Part shown: positions 42,339-51,562 of the stretch, piece by piece
Layout: each line of letters starts with the position of its first letter
Numbering within the stretch: the stretch's first letter is position 1
Assembly: GCA_902761585.1 (NCBI GenBank)
Contig: CACWKX010000012.1
Span: 90,758-154,757 of the forward strand
Length of the DNA stretch: 64,000 nt
DNA from: an uncultured Lachnospiraceae bacterium
Lineage (GTDB): Bacteria; Bacillota; Clostridia; Lachnospirales; Lachnospiraceae
Direction of reading: 5' to 3'
Program-made: the position numbers and the translations under genes
The notes under the pieces: generated by a model
The model's input: the letters and a program-made list of their open reading frames with translations, nothing else
Databases searched by the model: none
What the model was told of the DNA's origin: nothing

Positions 42339-43267
42339 AGAAGATTGCAACGAGAGAGAGCTACGGCAACGCGCTTGTCGAGCTTGGAAAGAAACACGAC
42401 GACGTCGTTGTCCTGGATGCTGACCTTGCAGGCGCAACCAAGACCGGAACCTTCAAGAAGGTTTTTCCAGAGCGTCACATTGACTGCGGCATCGCAGAGG
42501 CGGACATGATGGGGATCGCAGCCGGGATCGCAACAACCGGGAAAGTGCCGTTCGCATCGACATTTGCCATGTTTGCAGCGGGGCGTGCCTTTGAGCAGGT
42601 TCGCAACTCCATCGGTTATCCGCATCTGAATGTGAAGATCGGCGCAACCCATGCCGGCATCTCTGTCGGGGAGGACGGTGCGACCCATCAGTGCCTGGAG
42701 GACATCGCACTGATGCGCATGATTCCGGGCATGACGGTTATTGTTCCGAGCGATGACATCGAGGCAAAAGCGGCGGTTGAGGCAGCCTATGAACACAAGG
42801 GACCGGTTTATCTGAGATTCGGGCGTCTGGCTGTACCGGTGATCAACGACAGGCCGGATTACAAGTTTGAGCTCGGAAAGGGCGTTCTGCTCCGTGAGGG
42901 CAGCGATGTGACCATCGTCGCAACCGGGCTGGAGGTCGGTTCTGCACTGGAAGCGGCAGACAGGCTGGCGCAGGACGGCGTGAGCGCCGAAGTCATCAAT
43001 ATCCATACGATCAAGCCGCTCGATGAGGAGATTATTCTAAAGAGCGCGGCGAAGACCGGCAGGGTCGTGACGGCAGAGGAGGCATTTATCGCGGGCGGCC
43101 TTGGCGGGGCGGTTGCAGAGCTTCTTTCTGCGAAGCTGCCAACGAAGCTTGCACGGATTGGCGTCGATGACCAGTTTGGCGAGTCCGGACCGGCTGTCGA
43201 GCTGCTCCACAAGTACAGGCTCGACGGCGAGGGCGTGTACGAGCAGGTCAAGGCATTTCTTGGCTGA
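42326..43267 (+). CDS. Transketolase, C-terminal subunit
   Basis: 313 residues. Pyrimidine-binding and C-terminal domains: FPERHIDCGIAEADMMGIAAG (catalytic Glu), FASTFAMFAAGRAFEQVRNS, GATHAGISVGEDGATHQCLEDI, and VINIHTIKPLDEEII. Completes the split enzyme that transfers two-carbon units between pentose and hexose phosphates. The start overlaps the previous gene, so synthesis is stoichiometric. Confidence 0.93.
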   Translation: MPEVKKIATRESYGNALVELGKKHDDVVVLDADLAGATKTGTFKKVFPERHIDCGIAEADMMGIAAGIATTGKVPFASTFAMFAAGRAFEQVRNSIGYPHLNVKIGATHAGISVGEDGATHQCLEDIALMRMIPGMTVIVPSDDIEAKAAVEAAYEHKGPVYLRFGRLAVPVINDRPDYKFELGKGVLLREGSDVTIVATGLEVGSALEAADRLAQDGVSAEVINIHTIKPLDEEIILKSAAKTGRVVTAEEAFIAGGLGGAVAELLSAKLPTKLARIGVDDQFGESGPAVELLHKYRLDGEGVYEQVKAFLG

Positions 43268-43357
43268 GGGAGTATCGAAAACAGAGAAGGACCACAGGGT
43301 GGCAGAGGCAGTACGCCTCTGCCACAGCTATGCGGCGTGCCGGAAGGAGGCGGAATT

Positions 43358-43798
43358 GTGATAGCGCTTGGGTGTGACCACGGCGGATTTGAGCTGATGC
43401 AGGAAGTGAAGAAGCATCTGGACGAACAGAAAATCGCGTACAAGGATTTCGGAACCTATGACACGAAATCAACCGACTATCCGATCTATGCAAAAAAGGT
43501 TGTGAAGAGCATCCTCTCGGGTGAGAGTGAGAAGGGAATTCTGATCTGTGGAACCGGGATCGGCATCTCCATCACGGCGAACCGCTACAAGGGGATCCGC
43601 GCGGCGCTCTGCTCGGACTGCTTCTCGGCGGCTGCAACCAGGGAGCACAATGACGCGAATATCCTGGCAATGGGCGGCAGAGTCCTCGGAGCTGGGCTTG
43701 CCTGCAGGATTGTAGATACCTTCCTGAATACGCCTTTCTCGGAGGGAGAGCGGCACAAGAGAAGGATTGCGATGATCGACGCGCCGGACGAGGCGTGA
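43358..43798 (+). CDS. rpiB: Ribose-5-phosphate isomerase B (RpiB/LacAB family)
   Basis: 146 residues from GTG 43358 (AAGGAGG 7 bases upstream). Interconverts ribulose-5-P and ribose-5-P. Motifs: ALGCDHGGFELMQEVKKHL, DFGTYDTKSTDYPIYAKKV, ILICGTGIGISITANRYKGI (catalytic Cys), REHNDANILAMGGRV. Closes the AraD-Tkt-RpiB cluster, linking C5 sugar entry to the pentose phosphate pathway. A relative acting on galactose-6-P (LacAB) or allose-6-P is less likely in this context. Confidence 0.92.
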   Translation: MIALGCDHGGFELMQEVKKHLDEQKIAYKDFGTYDTKSTDYPIYAKKVVKSILSGESEKGILICGTGIGISITANRYKGIRAALCSDCFSAAATREHNDANILAMGGRVLGAGLACRIVDTFLNTPFSEGERHKRRIAMIDAPDEA

Positions 43799-43817
43799 GG
43801 ATCTGTATGATGTAGAA

Positions 43818-43889
43818 GAAACCGGCTGCGGCGTGTTGGTGTGCTGCCTGCTTGGAGGCAGCATATCATGATGCCTGCAGCCGGTTTTC
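43818..43889. terminator. Two-tier terminator hairpin between convergent genes
   Basis: Outer arms GAAACCGGCTGC (43818-43829) and GCAGCCGGTTTTC (43877-43889) enclose an inner hairpin GCTGCCT-N6-AGGCAGC (43843-43862). It likely terminates rpiB and the convergent C39-like peptidase gene. Confidence 0.75.
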
Positions 43890-43893
43890 ATGC

Positions 43894-44970
43894 TCAGGAG
43901 GAACGAAGCGCGTACGTCCAGGCGGCCTGAATCTCGGAAGCAAGATCAGCCCATGTCCAGGTCTTAGAGCTGTTCTCAAGGTTGTTCGGGTCATTCAGGA
44001 TGAATTTTCCGTCCTTGTCCACGCCGGTCAGCACCATAAAATGCCCGACTGCCGAGAACTTTCCAACTCCGACATTGATGAGAACCGGGTTTCCGGCATT
44101 CAAAGCCGACGCGATGCTTCCCTCATCCACAGAAGTCTGCTGGCATGTAATCGGGTCATTCGGAAAGGCATCGGTCACAAGACTCCAGGAGGTACCCTGA
44201 CCGTTTACCCAGTAGCCCTTACCCTCGGCATAGGAACACATCGCCGGAACCGTGTAGGACTCCTTTCCGGTCAGCCCGAGCCCGATCATCGTCATGCAGG
44301 TCGGGGCGCAGGCGGTCAGCCCGGCCGGACCTCCGCCGTACCAGTTGAAGCCCCAGCGGTAGTCCCACTGCATGATCAGAGGAACCCGGGCGGCGCCGGA
44401 CTTGCCCGTATCTGTGAAGATCTTCTTTTCTTCGTCTGTATAGCGGAAGGATGCCGGAGACTTGAAATCGTGCCCGTATTCATACAGAAAATGAATCACG
44501 TTCGGGTTTCCTTCAGCATGGACGATGACATACGGGTAGAACCGGCCTGCCATGTTGGTTTTGACCCACTCATATTCATCCCGCGTATTCTCCACCGTGA
44601 GCGTGCTGCCGGAGCCGAGCATCGTCGGGCCGCCGTTGTAGCCGGCACCGCCCAGGGAAGTGTCGCTGAGGCTGCTTCCATCCGCCTCGGTGCCAGTCCC
44701 TGCGCTTGTGTTGTCTTTGCCGGCGGCACCACCTGCGCCTGCATTGTCTGCACCGGCTGTATCTGCGCTGTCGCTGTCGCCGATTCCTGCGTGCGCTTCA
44801 TCGGTGCGGGAGCCGGAAACCGCACCGCTTCTGCCGGCGCCGATCAGCAGCTGGTCGGAGGCCTGCACAGGGAAAGTCAGGCCCAGACTGGCACAGGCAG
44901 CAAGCAGGCAGACGCATCCGGCCACGCTGCAACGTCTGAATGTATGTCCTGATCTTGATCTCTGTTTCAT
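43894..44970 (-). CDS. Secreted C39-like peptidase
   Basis: 358 residues. N-terminal signal: basic stretch then CSVAGCVCLLAACASLGLTF, with either a signal peptidase I site (FPVQA/SD) or a lipobox-like LAAC. A low-complexity Gly/Ala/Asp/Ser linker (about 45-115) leads to a C39-like papain-fold domain: MQWDYRWGFNWYGGG, ACAPTCMTMIGLGL (Cys in APTC context), VGHFMVLTGVDKDG (catalytic His) and LNDPNN. Probably cleaves peptides or processes surface proteins outside the cell. No bacteriocin gene was found next to it. Confidence 0.85.
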   Translation of the reverse strand: MKQRSRSGHTFRRCSVAGCVCLLAACASLGLTFPVQASDQLLIGAGRSGAVSGSRTDEAHAGIGDSDSADTAGADNAGAGGAAGKDNTSAGTGTEADGSSLSDTSLGGAGYNGGPTMLGSGSTLTVENTRDEYEWVKTNMAGRFYPYVIVHAEGNPNVIHFLYEYGHDFKSPASFRYTDEEKKIFTDTGKSGAARVPLIMQWDYRWGFNWYGGGPAGLTACAPTCMTMIGLGLTGKESYTVPAMCSYAEGKGYWVNGQGTSWSLVTDAFPNDPITCQQTSVDEGSIASALNAGNPVLINVGVGKFSAVGHFMVLTGVDKDGKFILNDPNNLENSSKTWTWADLASEIQAAWTYALRSS

Positions 44971-45309
44971 GAATGATTCTCCTGAACTGTTTTCTGCTTT
45001 CTTTTGTTCAGTCTACAGCCCGCCGGGGATTCTGGCAAGCAGCCGCCTGCATGTTGGCCGGCTGTCCGTGCCGCATTCACGCATGCTTTCAGGACCGGCA
45101 GCCGCCGTTGTTGGAATCTCTGATAACAGACGGATGCATCTGCAATACGACGATATCGTAGAATTTCCAGTTTACAAATGAAGAACCGGTGATTATGATA
45201 ATTCGCAAGGGCTGCTGGATAGGTATGCCGGGCAGATCACTGCGGGAAGTCCGCCCGGCGGCTGCAGCACCGGGAATGGACCGCAGGCACAGAAGATTGG
45301 AGAGACGCG
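44971..45309. other. Divergent intergenic region, no clear elements
   Basis: 339 bases between the peptidase and the aminotransferase. It holds scattered GC-rich inverted repeats (CCGGC/GCCGG) and TACGA-N5-TCGTA (45149-45163) but no consensus promoter in either direction. GAGA and GATTGGAGAG before 45310 serve as RBS. Confidence 0.4.
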
Positions 45310-46641
45310 ATGAGTGAAGGCAGGAAACCGTATTCTGAGATGAGCAACGAGGAACTGGAGGCACTGGAAAGAAAACTCAAGGCTGAGTACAAAAAGATCC
45401 AGGGGCTGGGGCTCGAGCTGAATATGTCAAGAGGAAAGCCCTGTGTGGAACAGCTTGATCTGTCCATGGGCATGATGGATGTGCTCAGCTCCGACAGCGA
45501 CCTGCGCTGCGAGGACGGGACCGACTGCCGCAACTATGGCGTCCTGACAGGCATCCCGGAGGCGATGGAGCTGATGGGCGATATGATGGAGGTCCCGTAC
45601 GATCATCTGATCATCTATGGGAATTCATCCCTGAATGTCATGTATGATCAGATTTCGCGCTCCTATTCCCACGGCGTGATGGGCAACACACCATGGTGCA
45701 AGCTCGACAAGGTCAAGTTCCTCTGCGTGGTGCCGGGGTATGACAGACATTTCCGTATCACAGAGTACTTTGGAATCGAGAACGTCTGCGTGCCGATGCT
45801 GGAGACCGGACCGGACATGGATATGGTCGAGGAACTGGTGTCCTCCGACGAGTCCATCAAGGGAATCTGGTGTGTTCCCAAGTATTCCAACCCGACCGGA
45901 AATTCCTACTCTGACGAGACAGTCCGTCGCTTTGCGCGCCTGAAGCCTGCGGCGAAGGACTTCCGTATCTACTGGGACAATGCCTACACTATCCATCATC
46001 TGTATGACCACGACCAGGACCATCTGATTGAGATCCTTGCCGAGTGCAAGCGGGCGGGCAATCCGGACCTGGTTTACAAGTTTGCGTCGACCTCCAAGGT
46101 CTGCTTCCCGGGATCGGGCATCGCGGCGATGGCGACCTCCCTCAACAATCTGGAGGACGTCAAGCAGCAGCTCAAGGTGCAGACCATCGGACACGACAAG
46201 GTCAACCAGCTGCGCCATGTCCGGTTCTTCAAGGATATCCACGGGATGGTCGAGCACATGAGAAAGCATGCCGACATCCTGCGTCCGAAGTTCGAGATGG
46301 TTGAGAAGATCTGCGAGGAAGAGCTCGGTGGACTGGGGATCGCGAAGTGGACAAACCCGAAGGGCGGCTATTTCATTTCCTTTGATACGATGGACGGCTG
46401 CGCGAAGGAGGTTGTCCGGAAGTGCGCGAAGGCAGGCGTTGTTCTGACACCGGCAGGGGCAACCTATCCGGGCGGTGTCGATCCGCATGACGCCAACATC
46501 CGGATCGCGCCGTCCTTCCCGCCGCTTAATGATTTGAAGACGGCAACCGAGCTGCTCTGCCTGGCGACAAAGTATGTTGCGTGCACGAAGATTCTGGAGC
46601 AGAGAAGGGCCGAAGCACCGGCACCTGTCGCGGCGCAGTGA
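45310..46641 (+). CDS. Aspartate-type aminotransferase, class I/II (PF12897 type)
   Basis: 443 residues. PLP-dependent aminotransferase of the group with a long N-terminal extension (NMSRGKPCVEQLDLSMGM). NPTG is in CVPKYSNPTGNSYSDETV (about 193-210), the Tyr/Asp cofactor ligands are in IYWDNAYTIHHLYD, and the PLP Lys is in KFASTSKVCFPGSGIA (about 262). Likely aspartate:2-oxoglutarate transamination. The neighbouring glutamate synthase operon uses glutamate and 2-oxoglutarate, a consistent metabolic link. The C-terminus ends in an Ala/Pro-rich tail. Confidence 0.88.
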   Translation: MSEGRKPYSEMSNEELEALERKLKAEYKKIQGLGLELNMSRGKPCVEQLDLSMGMMDVLSSDSDLRCEDGTDCRNYGVLTGIPEAMELMGDMMEVPYDHLIIYGNSSLNVMYDQISRSYSHGVMGNTPWCKLDKVKFLCVVPGYDRHFRITEYFGIENVCVPMLETGPDMDMVEELVSSDESIKGIWCVPKYSNPTGNSYSDETVRRFARLKPAAKDFRIYWDNAYTIHHLYDHDQDHLIEILAECKRAGNPDLVYKFASTSKVCFPGSGIAAMATSLNNLEDVKQQLKVQTIGHDKVNQLRHVRFFKDIHGMVEHMRKHADILRPKFEMVEKICEEELGGLGIAKWTNPKGGYFISFDTMDGCAKEVVRKCAKAGVVLTPAGATYPGGVDPHDANIRIAPSFPPLNDLKTATELLCLATKYVACTKILEQRRAEAPAPVAAQ

Positions 46642-46673
46642 GCCCTGCCCTTGTATAAATTCTTCGGATATGG

Positions 46674-46702
46674 TTTACAAACAAAAATAATTGGTGTATA
46701 GT
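46674..46702 (+). promoter_or_regulatory. Candidate gltB promoter (TTTACA-17-TATAGT)
   Basis: TTTACA 46674-46679, 17 bases, TATAGT 46697-46702. Predicted start near 46709, only about 5 bases before a strong terminator hairpin. Confidence 0.65.
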
Positions 46703-46713
46703 ACGGAAAAGGT

Positions 46714-46755
46714 CGCAAAGAAGCGTCAGCAAGGGCTTCTTTGCGTCCTTTTTTG
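46714..46755 (+). terminator. Strong intrinsic terminator just downstream of the gltB promoter
   Basis: CGCAAAGAAGC pairs exactly with GCTTCTTTGCG (46714-46724 and 46735-46745), followed by TCCTTTTTTG. It can end the aminotransferase transcript, and if the promoter at 46674 is real it also lies in the gltB leader as an attenuator. Confidence 0.9.
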
Positions 46756-46806
46756 TTGTAAACATCCCATGTGGGGCATACCCGCATCATCACAGGGAGG
46801 ATCTGC

Positions 46807-49800
46807 ATGTTTGACGTAAGAAAAGATCTGCCGCAGTCGCCGCTGTATGACACAAGCTTTGAGCATGATGCCTGCGGAATCGGCTGCTGTGTAAACATCA
46901 AGGGGAAAAAGAGCCACGAGACCGTGAATCATGCTCTGACAATTGTCGAGCACCTGGAGCACCGCGCCGGGAAGGACGCGGAGGGGAAAACGGGAGACGG
47001 CGTCGGTATTCTGACCCAGATTCCGCACAAGTTCTTCAAGAAAGTCTGCTCAGGACTCGGGATCAACATCGGCGGCGAGAGAGAATACGGTGTCGGCATG
47101 TTTTTCTTCCCTCAGAATGAGTTTGCGGAAAACCGTGCGAAGAAGATGTTCGAGACCATCGCGCAGAAAGAGGGCCTGAGGTTCCTGGGGTGGAGAAAGG
47201 TCGACATCTGTCCGCAGGTTCTGGGGCACAAGGCGCTTTCCTGCATGCCGGATATCTGGCAGGCATTCATCGAGAAGCCGAAGAACGTCGCGAAGGGGCT
47301 GGATTTTGACCGCCGCCTCTATGTTGTCAGGCGGCTGTTCGAGCAGAGCTCGGAGACAACCTATGTTCTTTCGTTGTCCTCCAGAACCATCGTCTACAAG
47401 GGCATGTTCCTGGTCGGACAGCTGCGCACGTTTTTCAAGGATCTGCAGGACGAGGACTTTGAGTCCGCCATCACGATCGTGCACTCCAGATTTTCAACGA
47501 ACACCAATCCGTCCTGGGAGAGGGCGCATCCGTACCGCTTCATTGTCCATAACGGAGAGATCAATACCATCAAGGGAAATGCGGACAAGATGCAGGCACG
47601 CGAGGAGAATATGGCGTCTCCGTACCTCGAGGATCAGATGGCGAAGGTCCTTCCGGTCATCAAGGAGGGCGGTTCGGATTCTGCGATGCTGGACAATACG
47701 CTGGAATTCCTGGTCATGAGCGGGATGCCGCTTCCGCTGGCTGTCATGATCACGATCCCGGAGCCCTGGGACAACAACAGCGCGATGAGCCAGAGAAGGA
47801 AGGACTTCTATCAGTACTACGCGACGATGATGGAGCCGTGGGACGGCCCGGCATCCATTATATTTACAGATGGCGATATGATGGGCGCTGTTCTCGACCG
47901 GAACGGCCTGCGTCCGTCCCGCTATCTGATTACGGATGACGATACCCTGATTCTCTCCTCGGAGGTCGGTGTGCTGCCGATTCCGCCGGAGAAGATTGTG
48001 GTCAAGGAACGCCTTCATCCGGGCAAGATGCTGCTGGTCGACACCCTGGAAGGGCGTGTGATCGATGATGAAGAGCTGAAAAAGCACTATGCCGGCGCTC
48101 AGCCGTACGGCGAGTGGATCGATTCCCATATGGTCAGCCTGAAGGATTTGAGGATTCCGAATCAGAGAGTACCGCGGTACGGAGAGGACATGCTGCAGAA
48201 GATGCAGAAGGCCTTTGGCTATACCTACGAGGAAGTCAAGACCTCCATTCTGCCGATGGCCCTGACCGGAAATGAGCCGATCGACGCGATGGGTGTCGAT
48301 ACGCCGCTTCCAGTGCTTGCAAAGACGTATCACCCGTTGTTTGACTACTTCAAGCAGCTCTTCGCGCAGGTTACCAATCCGCCGATTGACGCGATCCGCG
48401 AGAAGATTGTTACATCGACAACTGTCTATCTGGGCAAGTCCGGCAACCTCCTCGAGGAGAAGCCGGAAAACTGCGAGATGCTGAAGGTAGACAATCCGAT
48501 TCTGACAGACACCGATCTGATGAAGATCCGGAACATGAAGCGCCCGGGCTTCAAGGTCGAAGTGATCCCGATGACCTACTACAAGAACACCAGCCTTGAG
48601 AAGGCGATCGAGCGCATGTATATCGACGTCGACCGCGCGTTCAGGGAGAATGCCAACATCCTGATTCTGTCCGACCGCGGTGTCGATGAGACGCATGTTG
48701 CGATCCCGTCGCTTCTGGCTGTGGCTGCGGTCAACCATCACCTGGTTGTGACAAAGAAGCGGACGAGCGTGTCGCTGGTTCTGGAAAGCGCGGAGCCCAG
48801 AGAGGTGCATCATTTTGCAGCGCTTCTCGGCTTCGGGGCGACAGCGGTCAACCCGTACCTTGCCCAGGAGACCGTCTGGGAGCTGGTTGAGAAGCATATG
48901 CTCGACAAGGATCCGTATGCAGCGGTCGATGACTATGACCGCGCTGTTCGGGATGGCATCGTCAAGATTGCCTCGAAAATGGGCATCAGTACGATCCAGT
49001 CTTATTCCGGATCGAAGATCTTCGAAGCGATCGGCATCGACAAGAACGTCATCGACACGTATTTCCCAGGTGTCGTCTGCAGGGTTGGCGGGATCACGCT
49101 GAAGGATATCGAGAAGTCGGTGGATGACCTGCACTCTGCGGTCTTCGATCCGCTCGAGGTTGAGACAGACGAGACGCTGAACTCTCCGGGACATCACCAG
49201 ATGCGTTCCGGCGGAGACGACCATCTCTACAACCCGGCGACGATCCACGCGCTCCAGATGGCGACGAGGAACGGCGATTACAAGATGTTCAAGACCTACT
49301 CAGACCTGGTTGAGGACGAGGATTCCGTCAAGACGCTGAGAGGGTTGATGGACTTCAATTATGCAAAAAAGCCGGTTCCGATCGAGGAGGTTGAGCCGGC
49401 ATCGGAGATCGTGAAGCGCTTCAAGACAGGAGCGATGTCCTTCGGAGCCATTTCCGAGGAAGCCCATGAGACCATGGCCATCGCGATGAACCATCTGCAT
49501 GGCAAGTCGAACACCGGAGAAGGCGGCGAGGATTCCTCCCGGTTCCATGTCGGGAAGGATGGCATCGACCGCAATTCTGCGATCAAGCAGGTCGCGTCCG
49601 GACGCTTTGGCGTGACGAGCGAGTATCTGATGAGCGCGAAGGAGATTCAGATCAAGATGGCGCAGGGGGCCAAGCCGGGCGAGGGCGGCCACCTTCCGGG
49701 AGCGAAGGTCTATCCGTGGGTGGCGAAGGTTCGCCATTCGACGCCGGGAGTGTCACTGATCTCCCCGCCGCCGCACCATGACATCTACTCGATTGAGGAT

Positions 49801-51360
49801 CTGGCGCAGCTGATCTACGACCTGAAAAATGCCAACCGAGCAGCCGACATCAATGTAAAACTGGTCTCTGAGGCAGGTGTCGGTACCGTTGCGGCAGGCG
49901 TTGCAAAGGCAGGTGCGCAGGTCATCCTCATATCCGGATATGATGGTGGGTCCGGAGCAGCGCCGAGAAGCTCGATCCACAATGCAGGTCTGCCGTGGGA
50001 GTTGGGACTTGCGGAGACGCACCAGACGCTGATTCAGAACGGCCTCCGCTCGAGGGTGAGGCTGGAGACGGACGGCAAGCTGATGACCGGGCGGGATGTC
50101 GCGATCGCGGCGATTCTCGGCGCGGAGGAGTTCGGTTTTGCGACGGCTGTGCTGGTCTCGATGGGCTGTGTCATGATGCGTGTCTGCAACAAGGACACCT
50201 GCCCGATGGGTGTCGCCACCCAGAACCCAGAGCTGCGCAAGAGATTCTGCGGGAAGCCGGAGTACATCGAAAACTTCATGCTGTTCGTCGCGGAGGAGCT
50301 TCGCGAATATATGTCGAAGCTGGGCGTCCGGACAGTGGACGAGCTGGTCGGCAGATCAGATCTGCTCAAGGTGCGCGACAATCTGCCGGAGCAGTGGCAG
50401 AAGGTCGATCTGTCTGCGATCCTGAACAATCCGTATGACGCGCGGAAGATGAGTGTCACATTTGACCCGAAGAAAGTCTATGACTTCAAGCTGGAGAACA
50501 CGCTGGACGAGAAGGTGCTTCTCAAGAAGCTCGGTCATGCGCTTGAGAAGGGTGAGAAAGCGTCACTGAGCCTGAGTGTCAGCAACACAGACCGGGCATT
50601 CGGCACGATCTTTGGCTCGGAGATCACGAAGCGGTATGGCAATACCCTTCCGGGTGACACTTTCCACATCCGCTGTGAGGGAGCGGGCGGCCAGAGCTTC
50701 GGCGCGTTCATCCCGAAGGGGCTGACGTTGGAGCTGGAGGGAGACAGCAACGACTATTTTGGAAAAGGACTTTCCGGCGGTGAGCTTGTGGTGTATCCGC
50801 CGAAGTCGTCCAGGTTCCGCCAGGATACGAACATCGTCATCGGCAATGTCGCTCTGTACGGGGCGACCTCGGGCAGTGCCTATATCTGTGGAACGGCCGG
50901 CGAGCGGTTCTGCGTCCGCAATTCCGGGGCCAATGCAGTTGTCGAGGGCTGTGGCGATCATGGCTGTGAGTATATGACGGGCGGAAAGGCACTGATTCTG
51001 GGCTCGGTCGGCAAGAACTTTGCAGCCGGCATGTCGGGCGGCGTTGCCTATGTGCTCGACGAGGATAATGACCTGTATACCAAGATCAACAAGACCATGG
51101 TGTCCTCCAGGGAGATAACCTCGAAGTACGATGTCATGGATATGAAGGAAATGCTTGAGGAGCATGTGCGGGTCACGGGATCTGTGAAGGGCAAAGAGAT
51201 TCTGGAGCATTTTGAGGACTATCTTCCGAAGTTCAAGAAGATCATCCCGCACGATTACGAGCAGATGCTGGGACTGATCGCGAAGGCGGAGGAGAGAGGA
51301 CTGTCGCCGGAGCAGGCGCAGTCGGAAGCATTCTACATGAAGCAGAGCCAGAGTGCGTGA
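46807..51360 (+). CDS. gltB: Glutamate synthase large subunit
   Basis: 1517 residues from ATG 46807 (GGGAGG 6 bases upstream). Forms glutamate from glutamine and 2-oxoglutarate. The N-terminal glutaminase nucleophile is Cys in FEHDACGIG (about residue 23), exposed by removal of a short propeptide. Central and FMN synthase domains follow (KTGAMSFGAISEEAHE; LPGAKVYPWVAKVRHSTPG; GYDGGSGAAPRSS). The 3Fe-4S Cys are in MRVCNKDTCPMGV (about 1126-1138), then the GXGXG C-terminal domain. It pairs with GltD downstream. Confidence 0.96.
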   Translation: MFDVRKDLPQSPLYDTSFEHDACGIGCCVNIKGKKSHETVNHALTIVEHLEHRAGKDAEGKTGDGVGILTQIPHKFFKKVCSGLGINIGGEREYGVGMFFFPQNEFAENRAKKMFETIAQKEGLRFLGWRKVDICPQVLGHKALSCMPDIWQAFIEKPKNVAKGLDFDRRLYVVRRLFEQSSETTYVLSLSSRTIVYKGMFLVGQLRTFFKDLQDEDFESAITIVHSRFSTNTNPSWERAHPYRFIVHNGEINTIKGNADKMQAREENMASPYLEDQMAKVLPVIKEGGSDSAMLDNTLEFLVMSGMPLPLAVMITIPEPWDNNSAMSQRRKDFYQYYATMMEPWDGPASIIFTDGDMMGAVLDRNGLRPSRYLITDDDTLILSSEVGVLPIPPEKIVVKERLHPGKMLLVDTLEGRVIDDEELKKHYAGAQPYGEWIDSHMVSLKDLRIPNQRVPRYGEDMLQKMQKAFGYTYEEVKTSILPMALTGNEPIDAMGVDTPLPVLAKTYHPLFDYFKQLFAQVTNPPIDAIREKIVTSTTVYLGKSGNLLEEKPENCEMLKVDNPILTDTDLMKIRNMKRPGFKVEVIPMTYYKNTSLEKAIERMYIDVDRAFRENANILILSDRGVDETHVAIPSLLAVAAVNHHLVVTKKRTSVSLVLESAEPREVHHFAALLGFGATAVNPYLAQETVWELVEKHMLDKDPYAAVDDYDRAVRDGIVKIASKMGISTIQSYSGSKIFEAIGIDKNVIDTYFPGVVCRVGGITLKDIEKSVDDLHSAVFDPLEVETDETLNSPGHHQMRSGGDDHLYNPATIHALQMATRNGDYKMFKTYSDLVEDEDSVKTLRGLMDFNYAKKPVPIEEVEPASEIVKRFKTGAMSFGAISEEAHETMAIAMNHLHGKSNTGEGGEDSSRFHVGKDGIDRNSAIKQVASGRFGVTSEYLMSAKEIQIKMAQGAKPGEGGHLPGAKVYPWVAKVRHSTPGVSLISPPPHHDIYSIEDLAQLIYDLKNANRAADINVKLVSEAGVGTVAAGVAKAGAQVILISGYDGGSGAAPRSSIHNAGLPWELGLAETHQTLIQNGLRSRVRLETDGKLMTGRDVAIAAILGAEEFGFATAVLVSMGCVMMRVCNKDTCPMGVATQNPELRKRFCGKPEYIENFMLFVAEELREYMSKLGVRTVDELVGRSDLLKVRDNLPEQWQKVDLSAILNNPYDARKMSVTFDPKKVYDFKLENTLDEKVLLKKLGHALEKGEKASLSLSVSNTDRAFGTIFGSEITKRYGNTLPGDTFHIRCEGAGGQSFGAFIPKGLTLELEGDSNDYFGKGLSGGELVVYPPKSSRFRQDTNIVIGNVALYGATSGSAYICGTAGERFCVRNSGANAVVEGCGDHGCEYMTGGKALILGSVGKNFAAGMSGGVAYVLDEDNDLYTKINKTMVSSREITSKYDVMDMKEMLEEHVRVTGSVKGKEILEHFEDYLPKFKKIIPHDYEQMLGLIAKAEERGLSPEQAQSEAFYMKQSQSA

Positions 51361-51562
51361 TGGCGTACCTGACATAGAAGTTGCCGGAATCGCTGTGCCG
51401 GCTTCTGCAGGCAGCACATGTGGGAAGCTGCATTCAGGAAGGGAAAGATGCAGCCACTAAGATGAAGCAGACATCGTGACAAAGCGGCAGTCTGAGCGGG
51501 CAGGCTGCCGGGGTGGTTTGGGCGGCCTGCCAGATATGCGTGTATGAAGAAAGGACAGGAAG

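Noticed and set aside
47494..49248. 584-codon open frame antisense to gltB
   Set aside because: Mirrors the coding frame of a conserved enzyme; Arg/His-rich sequence typical of shadow frames, no ribosome-binding site.
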